Source: Trichopria drosophilae (lineage: Eukaryota > Arthropoda > Insecta > Hymenoptera > Diapriidae). From it: 64,000 nt of DNA. A program made the translations under genes and the position numbers. Shown in pieces: positions 42,915 to 54,172 of the stretch. The number at the start of each line of letters is the position of its first letter. The first letter of the stretch is position 1. The notes below the pieces were generated by a model. The model ran no database searches. It was not told the origin of the DNA and saw only the letters and a program-made list of their open reading frames with translations. The stretch is from positions 9,169,001 to 9,233,000 of the forward strand of contig CM059585.1 in assembly GCA_030407085.1 (NCBI GenBank), read 5' to 3'.

Positions 42915-45895
42915 ATGCCTTGCCCATTCTTGGCTCGTTTATCATCCAATTACGTTCGTAATTATGGAGCTTCCGTTATTACGAATTACCGACAACACTG
43001 CCCTGTTATGTCGAGACTATCAAGCACTACCACAGATGCAGCACCTGTATCGACTGAGACTGAGTCCTTTGGTAATAAATGTCCCTTTTTATCAAAGGAA
43101 CGAACTGCGGTTAAAGAAGCGAGCTCCACAGTAGGTGGTAACATGATCGATTTGGGAAATTCCATGGAGGATGGAGCTTTCCCTTACGAAGATTTCTTCC
43201 ACGAACAAATTATGCGCAAAAAAAAGGATCATTCCTATAGGTAAGTTAATATTTTTAATTTAAGAATATGTAATTTAATCATTTTGAACACATTGAATCT
43301 GTTATAGAATTTTTAAGAAAGTTAATCGACTAGCTGGTGAATTTCCTTCTGCGATCGAGTATTCGTGGGGAGAAAAGCCAATTACCGTTTGGTGTTCAAA
43401 CGATTACCTTGGAATGTCTCGGCATCCAGCCGTTACTGGCGCAGTCCGCCAAGCTTTAGACAAGTTTGGAGCTGGTGCCGGAGGTACCAGAAATATTTCC
43501 GGTAATTCCCTTGGCCACGAAATGCTGGAAAAACGTTTAGCGTTGCTTCATCAGAAAGAAGCGGGCTTAATATTCACCTCCTGTTTCGTTGCAAACGATT
43601 CAACGCTTTTTACTTTGGCAAAAAGTTTACCGGGTTGTCACATTTTCTCCGATGCTGGTAATCACGCTTCGATGATCCAAGGTATTCGAAACAGTGGCGT
43701 ACCAAAGCACATATTCCGGCACAACGATGTTGCGCATCTTGAAGAGATGTTGTCGAAAGTCGACAAAAATGCCCCGAAAATTGTCGCCTTCGAAACCGTT
43801 CATTCCATGACTGGTGACATTTCGCCACTGGAAGAATTGTGCGACGTAGCACATAAATACGGTGCATTGACCTTTGTCGACGAGGTTCATGCGGTTGGCC
43901 TCTACGGATTCTCCGGCGCTGGCGTTGGCGAGCGAGATTGGGTACTGCACAAGATGGACATCATCTCCGGGACATTGGGAAAAGCATTCGGAAACGTCGG
44001 AGGTTACATCGTCGGATCAGGGAATTTGATCGACATGGTGAGAAGTTACGCCTCTGGTTTTATTTTCACCACGTCGTTGCCACCAACTGTCCTGTACGGT
44101 GCTTTGGCATCGGTGGAGGTTTTGGCATCGGACGAAGGTCGAGCTTTAAGGACAGCTCATCAAAAGTCTGTAAAATATATGAAAACAAATCTGAAGGAAG
44201 TCGGGCTTCCAGTTATTGACGCACCTTCGCATATCATTCCTATAAAGGTAAGTTTTCAATAAAATACAGCGGCTTCTTCTCTTATTTTAACTTTTCGAGT
44301 CAAGGAAAATGGCGGCTTCTTCTCTTATTTTACCGCTTCTCCTCATCCTCACCACTGGCAATATGAGAGAATGAAAACGGAGAGAGGAGATATACAGTAA
44401 AACCCCTCTTACTTGAACACTCGCTTTCTTGAACACCCCGTCTATTTTAACAAAATGACCTCGTTTATTTGAACGATTTCTACTTCCCCTTACCCCCACA
44501 ACTCGCTCTTACGCTGATGCAAATTCTACTGCGCGTGCGCTACTCACGCCGGACGGGTATATTGTGCGAGAAGTGGGGACAACTGTAAGCGTTCAAATAA
44601 ACAGGGTCGGAGGGGAAATGCTGGCTCGACCATGTTCAAGTAAGAGGGGTTTTACTGTACAGTGCTCCCCATCCTAAGTTATACAGTACGTTCTTTCAAA
44701 ATGGAGGGGGTTTGTCTTAAGTTATACCCCCTCACTACCCCCACTTTCGTATTTTCGTTTATGTCCGTTGCGAATGTATGCGCAGCGAAGCGTTTCGAGG
44801 TTTGCCGATCCTTGCCGAATATTGTGTCCATCTGAAATTCTGAACACGTGTGTAAAAAGAAATTGGAGAAAATCGGCATTACATACTGCACATACGATAA
44901 TTAAGAGTGATTAAAAGCGCTGTGATTAGGAGCAATGGAAAACTCAGCAACAAGCGACTGCATCAACCGCATCCAACCCGAAAAGCCGAGTAAACCGGCA
45001 TAACCTAACTTTTTACAGGACTTTTTATTTTCGTTTTCTTTAAATATTTAATAATTTAAAATTCTTTGTATATTTTAGAAAAGACAGAGAGAAACAGAGG
45101 TGAAAAGGCTCACATTCGCCGAAAAAGTTCAAATAATCGAACTTCTGGACTCTCCGTGTATTCTATTTTCTTTTCCCCCATTTTTCCATTAAACGAAATA
45201 TTCAGTTGGAATTATATTGAAAGTTTAAAATTAAAATTTATAAAGATAATAATTTTTTTCGCACCACTGTAACAATGCTTATTATACATATAACATAACC
45301 TGTAATTCGAATCACGATTCACGAAGCGCGAAACGATATGGTGAGGATAGAGGGGAAGAGGCTAATATAACTTTGGATGAGACGAAGGTATAACTTAGGA
45401 CGAATATATAAATTTGGATAGTATAACTTAGGATGGGGACCACTGTAGTGGCGTCTTTTTTCACTTGTATGCGCAAGCGCAAACAGCAATCCGCACTCTT
45501 GAACACTTTGAAATGGCGAATGGTGGGGGAACTCACGAGGGGAAGAAGTTAACATAAGGGACGAAAGAAAGTTAAAATAAAGGACGCAGTTAAAATATGG
45601 GAAGGGCCAACGATAATTTATAATTATTTAATTGCAGATCGGAGATCCGCAGCTTTGTACGCAAATCGCAGATACGATGATTCGAGAGAAGGGGCATTAC
45701 GTCCAAGCCATAAATTATCCAACAGTGGCGAAAGGCGAAGAAAGGCTCCGATTGGCACCAACTCCAAAACATACCGAGGCGATGATCGATAGGTTCGTCG
45801 CAGATGCCGTAGACGTTTTCAACAGTTTGGGAATGCCGAAAACACAAATGGAAAAGTCTGCGGAAATCGCGTCGAGGGCTGTATTGGTACATTGA
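42915..45895 (+). CDS. Alas: 5-aminolevulinate synthase, mitochondrial
   Basis: Three coding exons: 42915-43240, 43308-44247, 45638-45895; 1524 nt, 507 aa, GT..AG introns with matching phases. It condenses glycine and succinyl-CoA to 5-aminolevulinate, the first step of heme synthesis in the mitochondrial matrix, using PLP. The N-terminus [18 protein letters not shown] acts as targeting region and has three Cys-Pro heme regulatory motifs (C3-P4, C29-P30, C56-P57), which in the family let heme block import or stability. Core motifs: [62 protein letters not shown] and SGTLGKAFG with the PLP lysine K334, then [12 protein letters not shown]. The last exon has [20 protein letters not shown]. The start was chosen over ATG 42801 because of the acceptor at 42910. 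Intron 2 (1390 bp) is full of MITEs; intron 1 is 67 bp. Confidence 0.96.
44267..44657. mobile_element. Two pogo-like MITEs in the last Alas intron
   Basis: A partial CAGCGGCTTCTTCTCTTATT copy (44267 to about 44393) is followed by a complete 263 bp element 44395-44657 with ends CAGTAAAACCCCTCTTACTT and AAGTAAGAGGGGTTTTACTG, TA-flanked. Its right TA is shared with the next element. Confidence 0.75.
44660..45445 (+). mobile_element. Longer pogo-like element with a transposase helix-turn-helix remnant
   Basis: 786 bp, TA-flanked; ends CAGTGCTCCCCATCCTAAGT and ACTTAGGATGGGGACCACTG. Relative of 27186-27446. Codons 45103-45156 read [18 protein letters not shown], typical of the N-terminal CENP-B/pogo DNA-binding helix-turn-helix. 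A possible start ATG lies at 44935 ([20 protein letters not shown]), in a separate frame segment. No DDE domain remains. This ties the CAGT-ended families here to the pogo group. Confidence 0.65.
45446..45612. mobile_element. Partial pogo-like MITE next to the last Alas exon
   Basis: Begins TAGTGGCGTC and ends in a decayed GGGAAGGGCCAACG about 25 bases before the exon 3 acceptor. The interior CACTTGTATGCGCAAGCGCA and GAATGGTGGGGGAACTCACG is that of the CAGTGGTCCTCCCC family. Confidence 0.65.
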
Positions 45896-46880
45896 CGAAC
45901 GTGCATTCTGTGCAGATGAAATATACATAATTAATATGTACAGATGCCCGTCTACCGGTCATCTACTAACTTAATGTGTTCGCATAATAACGGGGGCTGG
46001 AAACGAATTATATTTTAATCCTTTCGCAAGTACAGGGACTGGGGTGAAAAGACGGTGTTGAGTTGTAGAGAATGTAACGCTGTTCCACACACGGGGAAAA
46101 TGTAAAGATATACGCCATGTTAATAAATTATATAATACGTGCAATCAAACGGTGGTGTTTTTTCTTTTCTATTCTGTATAGTAATTGTCATCGTTGAATT
46201 TACGTCATCGCAGAAGTATTGACACGTGCGAAATTTCAACGTCATGGACGGTAGGTAGAATTATTCGCAACGAGTTCAAGGATTGCTATTTTGCTGCTGA
46301 CCTTTTTTATTCGATCATCGTATGTATGTCGCCGGATTCTATCACGATAAAGGTCGAGGAATGAAGGTGAGAAAAAAACGACGAAATACTGATTACGTCA
46401 CCCTGTTTCGCCGCGACGGTATAATGATATAATAATTAGGTGAGGTTTTTATTAAGGAATATATTAGCAGGTGTAATTTAAAACTGGTTCCATAAAACTG
46501 GTCCCTTTTTTAAGAAGCCATCAAATTATTCGTAAACAAATGTTTTTCATTTTTAATTCCTTTTTAGATCAAAATTTTGAATTTTATTGGATACTGCATC
46601 TTTTTATACGAAAACAATTTTTAGTTTATGGTCTGAACCTAAACGAAAATTTGAATTTATTTCAAGCTCCGAAACATAACCTACAAATCGACTGACTCTA
46701 ATCTGCCAACACTCAGCCATGAAAAGGCATAAAAATGTTAACATTTCGCTAATAAAAACTACAATAAAGTTCCCTGCGTCAGAGTATAGGGTCCCTAGAA
46801 TATCTGCCTGCGTGATTTGGTAATATTCTAATTTTAGGTTATGTTCCAAGTAAACGAAAAGGGATTAAGGGCTTTTATCT
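45896..46880. other. Alas 3' UTR and flank
   Basis: AATAAATTATATAATACG at about 46122 is a likely polyadenylation region. 46190-46450 is less A/T-rich (ACGTCATCGCAGAAG, CGGTAGGTAGAA, ATGTCGCCGGATTC) but shows no recognisable exon. The minus-strand open frame at 46604-46849 matches no family. Confidence 0.4.
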
Positions 46881-47235
46881 TTTATTCTTTTATTGAACAT
46901 TCGGAATTGGCAATTTTCCAATTCCTTCATAGGAATTCACGCGTGAGACATGTGAATTCCGTTGAATTCTGATACGCAGCTTTTTATTCCGCGCATTTCC
47001 ATTGAATTCCATAACCTAACCTAAAATAATATGGATTCGTTGGAACTGTCAGGAATTAAAATTGTAATTTTTTATTCCGCGCAATTTCATTAAATTCCTT
47101 AACCTAACCTATAATGATTACATCAATATTCTCAGGGATTCCTTGGAATTCGTGGGAATTGCAAATTTAACTTTTCTATTCCAGTGAATTCCATCCAATA
47201 CCTTCAATAAAGGGATTCAACGGAATTCAACATTC
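46880..47235. repeat. GGAATTC-rich degenerate repeat
   Basis: Dense GGAATTC, GAATTCC and TTGGAATT words with two CCTAACCTA pieces each followed by a similar TTTTTATTCCGCGC / TTTATTCCGCGCAATTTC phrase. Two or three diverged units of roughly 80-100 bp. Similar in words to 12825-13640. Confidence 0.45.
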
Positions 47236-48398
47236 CGTTTGCTGGGTTTCAATTGAACGTCCCAATAAACGAAAAAGTATACGGAATCGATATTTTGCAT
47301 TTTGTTTCTTTCTAGTGGCGTATTGATTATTCGAGATTCTTATTCGAATTTATACTATTTTATACGACCTGTAATACCAGAATTAAATTCATTCGATCTT
47401 ATACGAATACCGTATTTAACGCATTACAAAAATTGATTTGTTGCGGCTTAGAATATCTTTAAATTCTGTTAATTTAATCGAAAAATTGATCGTTTTCTGT
47501 ATTTCATAATTTTCGAAGAAATGTTCTGTTTTCTAGTTTTGAGTTTAAATCATTAGATAATCCAAAGTATTCGTTTCTTTGAGGTTATGTGCGTTTATGT
47601 ATCGCGTATAATATCGTATACACTCGCATTCGTAACTGAAAGACTGGGAAAGAAACAGACTTATTTCGTATTAAATCGTACACAGATTTTTCGTATACTT
47701 TTTCGTTTGTTGGGGTAGTAAGCAATTAATTAAATGACTATAAACGGTATTGCATGATTTTTAATCTCTGGTTTTATAGACTTATTTGTCATGTTTTTTT
47801 CGTTTTTTAATCGTTTCATTAGACATTATGGATTATTTTGTGTTTTAGTTGCATTTTGATTCATACAGAGGTAACTTTTTCGTAACTTTGTTTTTCGTAA
47901 TGTTTATTTTTCTATTAAAAAATGGTTAACACATACAAAAAAAAAAGACAGAATCCCGAAATTGGATTTCATGATGGAATACCGATTCAACTCGTAGAAA
48001 TGACAAATTTATACGATTTTTTCTGTTCTGACAATAAATAGTACATTATGCGACAAGGGGGTAAAACGCAATTTTACGCACCGAGTGTGATCGACGAAAA
48101 ACGTACACCCGCGTTTCATACATTATTTTTTTACGAAGGGAAAAATTTGGACCCCTCGCATTGTATACATTATTTTTCAATAAAGTTATTGTCGCAGATG
48201 AATGTATTAGCTCCTGTTTATATATTAGGAGGTGTGGATTATTTAATTGACAATACTTAATTTCAATTCATCAATAAAGATTATAAACAAATTTTGGTAT
48301 GGGTTCATTTTATATGTGATTATTTTTTATTATTTATGTACACATATATCCAGGGACAATATGTCCAAGATATTAATAAATTATATACATACATTATA
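47236..48398. other. AT-rich spacer, no gene recognised
   Basis: The open frame 48048-48260 (MRQGGKTQFYAPSVIDEKRT start) has mixed composition and is worth noting, but no start context, splice sites or family resemblance support it. Confidence 0.35.
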
Positions 48399-49429
48399 GG
48401 AGATTTACAATTTTTACAGCGATTTTTCGTTATTACCGGTGACAATTGACCTCCAATCGAAAAATGTTTTACGGGAATGTTGTAGGTATGACAAAGATGT
48501 GCAATTTTTGTATACATCATTTTTCACCTAACCTCAAAGTTTCAAAAAAAATCGAAGAAACCGTCTTTTTTGTTTTTAATTTTTTTCGCGCTCAAAAATT
48601 ATTTTTTTTTCTTGAAATTTGTAAGAGATTTACCTTTTTTTGTCTCGAATAAACTGTAATTTTGTTGAATAATAATATTTATTCGTTTCTTTTTTATTGA
48701 TTAAAAGCCGATAACAAAAAATATATTTTCCAGTGAAAAATCTAATATTAAAACTTTAGATAATGAAGCTTTATTTAATGGAATTCGTTCATTGAAATAC
48801 TTTCAGATGATATATGAATCAATTTACATTTCTATATAAAAAAGTGCAAAAAACACGAAAATCTAAAAAACTAGATTTTTATTTATATATTAACTGATAA
48901 AATATACAACGTAATTACACAATAAAACAAATTACGCAATAACAACAATTTTACAATAACAGAATTAACTTGTTTCTTTCTTTTAAATATTAATGTTGAA
49001 AATTAAATTAATATTGATGTTGAAAATCGATTTTTTTAGTTTTTCGAGGTTTTTGGCACTTTCTTGTATAGAAATGTAAATTGATTCATATACCACCTGA
49101 AAGTAGATATTTCAACGAACATATTCCATTAAATAAAGTTCCATTCTCTAATGTTGTGACATTACATTTTTCACTGGAAAATACTGGTGTTTTATCGGTT
49201 TTGAATAAATAAAAAAAAAACGAATATATATACTTCCTCAAAAAAGTTACAGCTTATTCAAAAAACACGGGTTTTTCGATTTTTTTCTAAACTTTGAGGT
49301 TAGGTGAAAAATGATGTATACAAAAATTGTAGATCTTTTTTATACCCAAAACATTCCCATAAAACATTTTTCGATTGGAGGTCAATTGCCGGTAATAACG
49401 AAAAATCGCTGTAAAAATTGTAAATCCCT
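48399..49429. mobile_element. Long foldback element (GATTTACAATTTTTACAGCG ends)
   Basis: Arms from 48402 and from 49429 inward are reverse complements for at least 450 bp: CGTTATTACCGGTGACAATT, ACCTCCAATCGAAAAATGTT, GTATACATCATTTTTCACCT. The centre is near 48920. TTATA-like sequence borders both sides. No coding capacity. Confidence 0.75.
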
Positions 49430-49837
49430 TATAATCACCTACATTTGGAAAAAACGATCAACTGGGATTTTGCGGTTTGCAAATTTTTGGAACCCCTCAG
49501 AGATGATAGCTTTTTTTGAAAAATAGTTTCACGTACTTCAGCGATTTTCGAAATCTTCATTGTGATGTGTGATCGCAGCGTCATCTATGACCAGTGTTTC
49601 ATATTCGTCTCGAAGAGACTTTTCAAATGAGCCCCCACTCGACCCATGTTGCCATTTAAAATATTTATTCCCCCTCCTTGGGGTGGGGGGTTGGAACCCC
49701 TCAAAAAAGATAGCTTTTTTGAAAAATCGTTTCAGATGTTTCAGCAATTTAAAAAATGTTGTTTCTTTCAAAAGTTACAAGACCGTTTCCAAACTTTTGG
49801 CACACCCTGCATAAAATATAAAAACATTGAATACTGA
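49430..49837. repeat. Short direct duplication, GGAACCCCTCA block
   Basis: TTGGAACCCCTCAGAGATGATAG (about 49489) recurs as TTGGAACCCCTCAAAAAAGATAG (about 49691). In each case GCTTTTTTGAAAAATmGTTTCA follows and then a CAGCRATTT phrase. The distance is about 200 bp. Confidence 0.55.
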
Positions 49838-50030
49838 TAATGTTGTGTACAAAATTTGCTGTAATGATTGTTCAAAAATTTATGTGGGTGAAACTAAACG
49901 TGAACTAAAATTAGTTAAAGAACAAGAAAAAATATATCAAACAAGACGCAATTTATAAACATTGTTCTAATTTCGGACATAATTTCAAATGTGATGAAAC
50001 ATAGATTTTAGAGATAAGGAGATCGATATC
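49838..50030 (+). mobile_element. Penelope-like GIY-YIG endonuclease fragment
   Basis: Plus-strand translation gives VVYKICCNDCSKIYVGETKR (KIYVG replaces GIY-YIG's second half as usual in the family), a stop after QTRRNL, and then HCSNFGHNFKCDET and ILEIRRS in a shifted frame. It lacks the RT and terminal repeats. A different subfamily from 39948-40490. Confidence 0.7.
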
Positions 50031-50057
50031 TGAGATGATTTTTATTCATACACAATA

Positions 50058-52322
50058 GGGTGGTTTGTAAAACAAAAAATATTTTGTTTTTTCTTATACT
50101 TTCGAGTCAATTCTTGTAGAATGACGAAAAAATATAATACGACTTGAACTGGATTTTTTCAGTTTTGTTCGTGATAGTTCTCGTAACATTCCAAACGTTC
50201 GGTATAAATGACAGTGCATTTACGTTTTCATACATTTTTGGGGTCGCTGCATATACGAATTTGAGGTTAGAATTTCCAAATTCAATATGGTTGATTCAAA
50301 ATGGCAAGAATCAAAAAGCCAATTCTTACACTGTAAATCGGAATTTCACAAATATCGATACATGTAGTATTGAATTTTGCAATTCTGACTTCAAATTCAT
50401 ATTCAGCAACCCAAAAAATGTATGGAAACGTAAATGTGCAGTTGTTTATATTGAACGTAGATTTTGCCTAATTCGATCATAGAAACACATTGTTCCTAAG
50501 TTTAAGCGGCCATAGTGGATAAGCTGTTTTTAATCTTGTAAATTCGACTTAGGATTCATGTTCAGCGACTCTCAAAATTAGAGAGTAGCTTCTCAAAAAA
50601 TGTTACTTTTATCCACTAATGGAATATGAATAAGACAATGGAAAACCATGTACTATTTTTTTGCTATATTTTGCTACATTTTTATCGATTTTCACATCAA
50701 ATGCCTTAGTAATGAACATTAGAAAAAAAATACCTGAATGTATTGAGTACTAAATATTTGCTCTTTATGATTTGCGTGAAATTTCGTGGAAAAATTATTA
50801 TTATAGGATGGTTTAAAAAAACTCAATAATTTTTTTTATTATTTTGACTCAATTTTTGGAAAGTATCGAAAAACAATGAACATGTTTTTTTTTTATTTTC
50901 ATTTTAATGGATATTAACCTGGCTTGTGGTTTGAAGTTTAAATTTCTATCGATAAATTGGACTTTTTTTTTTTAATTATTCGTTATAATTTTGAAATCAA
51001 CATTCTTGGAACATTTTAATTAAAAAAAATCAACAAAATCGTAAAATTTCGTTACAATAATTAATTCTTACCTTTTTTTTTTCATTAAAAAATATGTTTT
51101 TTAGACATTTGGATCAAATTTTCAGGAAAGATAGTTAAAAGTACATACTTTGAAACGATTATACAGGGTGTCCCAGAACTCCCCAATAATATTGCAGGGG
51201 GTAAATCCTAACATCATTTTGAGCGAGAAAGTTTGATACCAAAATCGGATCTGAAGCTCAGGATTTGAGTGGCGAGCCATTGAAGTTTAAAAAAAAATAG
51301 TAGTTTTTTTGCAATAACTCGACTCGTTTTAAAGTTACTTTAACGAATGACGACTGATTTTGAAGGTTTTTTATAGAGCTATAACTTACTTCCTAGAGCA
51401 TATGACCTGCAATGAATATTTCGCCAGTTATCGACCTAAAATGGATAAAAATGGCTTTTTTTTGCAGTTTTTTGCGTCCAACTCATTTCCGTAAAATGCT
51501 AGCGAAATATCATATAAACAACGTTGGAGAGCTTGAAAAGACGAAGAATTCATCTAAAAGGCCATTTTTACCCTTTTTTAGGTCGATAACTGACGAAATA
51601 TTCGTTGCAGGTCATAGGCTTTAGAAGGTAAGTTGTAGCGCTATAAAAAACCTTCAAAATCAGTCGTCATTCGTTAAAGTAACTTTAAAACGAGTCGAGT
51701 TATTGCAAAAAAACTATTATTTTTTTTAAAACTTTAATGGCTCGCCACTCAGATTCTGAGCTTCAGATCCAATTTTGGTATTAAACTTTTTTTCTCAGAA
51801 TGATGTCAAGATTCACCCTCTGCAATATTATGTGAGAGTTCTGGGACACCCTGTATAAGCGATCTATTTTTTTTTATTTTTAAAAAATATTGTAAAAATT
51901 CCAGTTTTTGAATGATTGTCCCAGTTTTCGGGCACTTCTGCGCATGCGAAAAAAATCCAGGAAATTCATTTAAAACTCTTGATAAATTTCCAATCAATTA
52001 TGCATTCTGATACTTTATTTTCATTTATTTTCGAAAGAATTTACCAAGAAAATAAATTAAAACACAGCATCAGAGTGCAAAATTGATTGGAAATTTTCCA
52101 ATTGAATTTTCACGTTATTTTTAAAAAATAAAGCAAAGAACTAAAAAAATTCAAATCCCTTATATAATCATTTCAAAGTATGCGCTTTTAACTATGTTTC
52201 CTGAAAATTTGAACCAAATTGAAATTGGTATTTTAGATTATGAATTTTTAATGAAAAAGTCGTTTTTTCGATCTATTGATCCATCACTCGAAAGTAAAAA
52301 TCGATTTTTTTTAACCACCTTA
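50058..52322. repeat. Region bounded by inverted GGTGGTT ends; possible composite element
   Basis: GGGTGGTTTGTAAAAC at 50056 and its rough complement TTTTTTTTAACCACCTT at about 52310 are accompanied by CTTTCGAGT (about 50100) and ACTCGAAAG (about 52278). A third inward copy, GGATGGTTTAAAAAAACTC, is at about 50806. The ORF 50144-50482 lies inside and resembles no family. The foldback 51163-51855 is nested. Low confidence in the outer boundary. Confidence 0.35.
51163..51855. mobile_element. Foldback MITE with ACAGGGTGTCCCA ends, copy 1
   Basis: ACAGGGTGTCCCAGAACTC and its complement bound arms of about 320 bp (TTATCGACCTAAAATGG, CATATGACCTGCAATGAATA, CAAAATCAGTCGTCATTCG on the right) around a centre near 51520. 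TATA-like flanks. Related ends occur at 54172 and 57996-58871. Confidence 0.85.
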
Positions 52323-52369
52323 ATGCACAAGGAGAAAATAACCTAAATAAGAAAGAGGATACAAAATAG

Positions 52370-52630
52370 TAGTTTTCGATACAAGGGTGTAAAAGTTTTT
52401 TGTACGAAAGTGAGGTTCGCATTCACATTAGTACAAAAAACATTTTCGCACATGCGTCGAACAAAATTTTATGTTGCAACTGTGTGTAAGATGCGCCATA
52501 TAAAAATCTTTATGTTGCAGTGTGCGTAAAATGCTATTTTACACATTTTTTACTTTTTTCTGGCGCATCTATAAACAGTTGCAACATAAAATTTTGTTCT
52601 ACGCATGTAGGAAAATGTTTTTTTCTCCTC
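52370..52630. repeat. Inverted-repeat copy of the 5880-6000 family
   Basis: GTTGCAACTG...GATGCGCCATA and TGGCGCATC...CAGTTGCAACATAAAATTTT form an inverted pair at about 52460-52600, with CGCACATGCGTCGAACAAAA on one side and TTTGTTCTACGCATGTAGG on the other. A TATCGAAAACTACTATTTT complement leads in at about 52365. Confidence 0.6.
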
Positions 52631-53010
52631 TTTTTTTACTCGTCTAGATCGATAGCGTCTAATATAATATTCAATAAATTCGACGAGTAATCAAATCTTT
52701 CTAATTATGTTAAATTGTTCATTTTTTCAAGGGCTACAACTTCCTTGTAGTGGGATTTCATTAGTTATTTGTAGAAATGAGATAAAAGCGAAAATTCAAT
52801 TTAGGTCAAAGAGCCTTAGAGGTGAATTGTAGAGCTTGAAAGTTACATTAATATGAGCGTAATTTTGTTAACACAACTTATTTATTTATTTATTAATCAA
52901 CGGTTAAATACCCAATTACATAAAGAATTATAACGGAAAAATCAGTAACGACGGCCATAAGAATCAATTATATATATATTACGGAATATAAACATTTGAA
53001 AAGAAAAATG
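52631..53010. other. AT-rich spacer, nothing identified
   Basis: No open frame, repeat pair or exon recognised. Confidence 0.4.
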
Positions 53011-53379
53011 TAGGGGAGAGTGGTGTAAGTTGGCACAGTCCAATTTTTAAACATTACAGTGTTGCCAGACTTACAGTTTCTAATATAAACTAACTTTAAT
53101 ACACGGCAACTTTTAATGGTTTTTAGTCGTTGTTACTTGTTTCCTTCGAAGCAATACGGCATACAAACAATATTCGATAGTTCGAAAGTGTCAATTTGTG
53201 TCGTCGAATGCACGTAAAAGGATATTTTGCATTCAAATTTTAATTAAGGAAAGTGTGTGTTTTACTTTATTTTTAAAACCGTTTTTATTGGTATTTGTTA
53301 TGTTACGAAAAAATATCGGGTAAATAATTTATTACATAAAATATAAACAATATACATGTGGTGTAAGTTGGCATGATGA

Positions 53380-53411
<32 letters not shown>

Positions 53412-53875
53412 GTATATTGTATTATTTATTTCTTTATTTACTACACGTTTACAGGCGATAACACCCTTTTTACATGAAATATTAACATTCACGTGGTGCA
53501 ATTAAAATAACAAAATTTATATAAATTTATATAAGATTAGAATAAAACAACAATATAATAATACTAACATTAATACCGTACCACCAAATAACGTGGTTTA
53601 CAATTTTTCTGAGGCTTATTAATAATTTTCTCCTTAATTTTTCAACATGTGCCAATTTACACCACCTTTTGAAAAAAAGTGACTTTTTTCACTTTTTGGT
53701 AAATCAACTGTACACCTTTTTTTCTGAGACACGATAGAAAAAAATTTCTGGATTAAAAAGTTGCCGGAATTTATGATCTTTCGAATGCCGCATAGTACGT
53801 TTTTAAAATTTATTACTGAAAAAATTTTGTAGCAAAATGAAAAAAACCGTGCCAACTTACACCACTCTCCCCTAC
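53011..53875. mobile_element. Element with TAGGGGAGAGTGGTGTAAGT ends
   Basis: TAGGGGAGAGTGGTGTAAGT (53011) and ACTTACACCACTCTCCCCTA (to 53874) are perfect inverted termini, extended by TGGCAC. Internal GTGGTGTAAGTTGGCA at about 53359 and CATGTGCCAATTTACACCAC at about 53646 repeat the terminal motif inward, facing each other. About 865 bp, no ORF of note. It contains a TA microsatellite. Confidence 0.75.
53380..53420. repeat. (TA)n microsatellite
   Basis: Two alternating TA runs interrupted by TG (ATATATATGTATATATATAT). Confidence 0.9.
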
Positions 53876-54029
53876 TGTAATAATAATTAAGAAAAACCAA
53901 CCGCACTTCTAATTATATAACTAAGTAACAATATTTGTGAAATTAACAATATTCGTAAAGCTTATTCCGAATCGCCCTATTAAATTCTAAATAAAATGTC
54001 GTAGTATGTATAAAACTTATAAAAAAGTG

Positions 54030-54172
54030 ATGTTTTGTTTCTAAACTTCAATGCACGCCAATCAAATTGTAGGCATCGGGTCCAATTTTGGTAATGGACT
54101 TTTTTGCTTGAAATTTCATGTAAAATACGTACCTGTAATACGGTCCGCGAGTTGTGGGACACCCTGTATATA
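54030..54172. repeat. Half-copy of an ACAGGGTGTCCCA foldback
   Basis: Ends TGTGGGACACCCTGTATA. The preceding text (CCAATCAAATTGTAGGC, AATACGGTCCGCGAGTTGTG) parallels 58770-58871. The other arm is absent. Confidence 0.5.

Noticed and set aside
43610..44219. Overlapping open frames on both strands inside Alas exon 2
   Set aside because: They are shadows of the well-supported Alas reading frame.
48048..48260. 70-aa plus-strand frame
   Set aside because: Mixed composition is suggestive, but no homologue, domain or exon signal was recognised.
50144..50482. 112-aa plus-strand frame
   Set aside because: No family resemblance, no splice or start context, and it lies in a region with repeat-like borders. 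It could be real but nothing supports it.
53380..53420. TA run as an origin or regulatory element
   Set aside because: A simple microsatellite inside a transposable element; nothing more can be supported.
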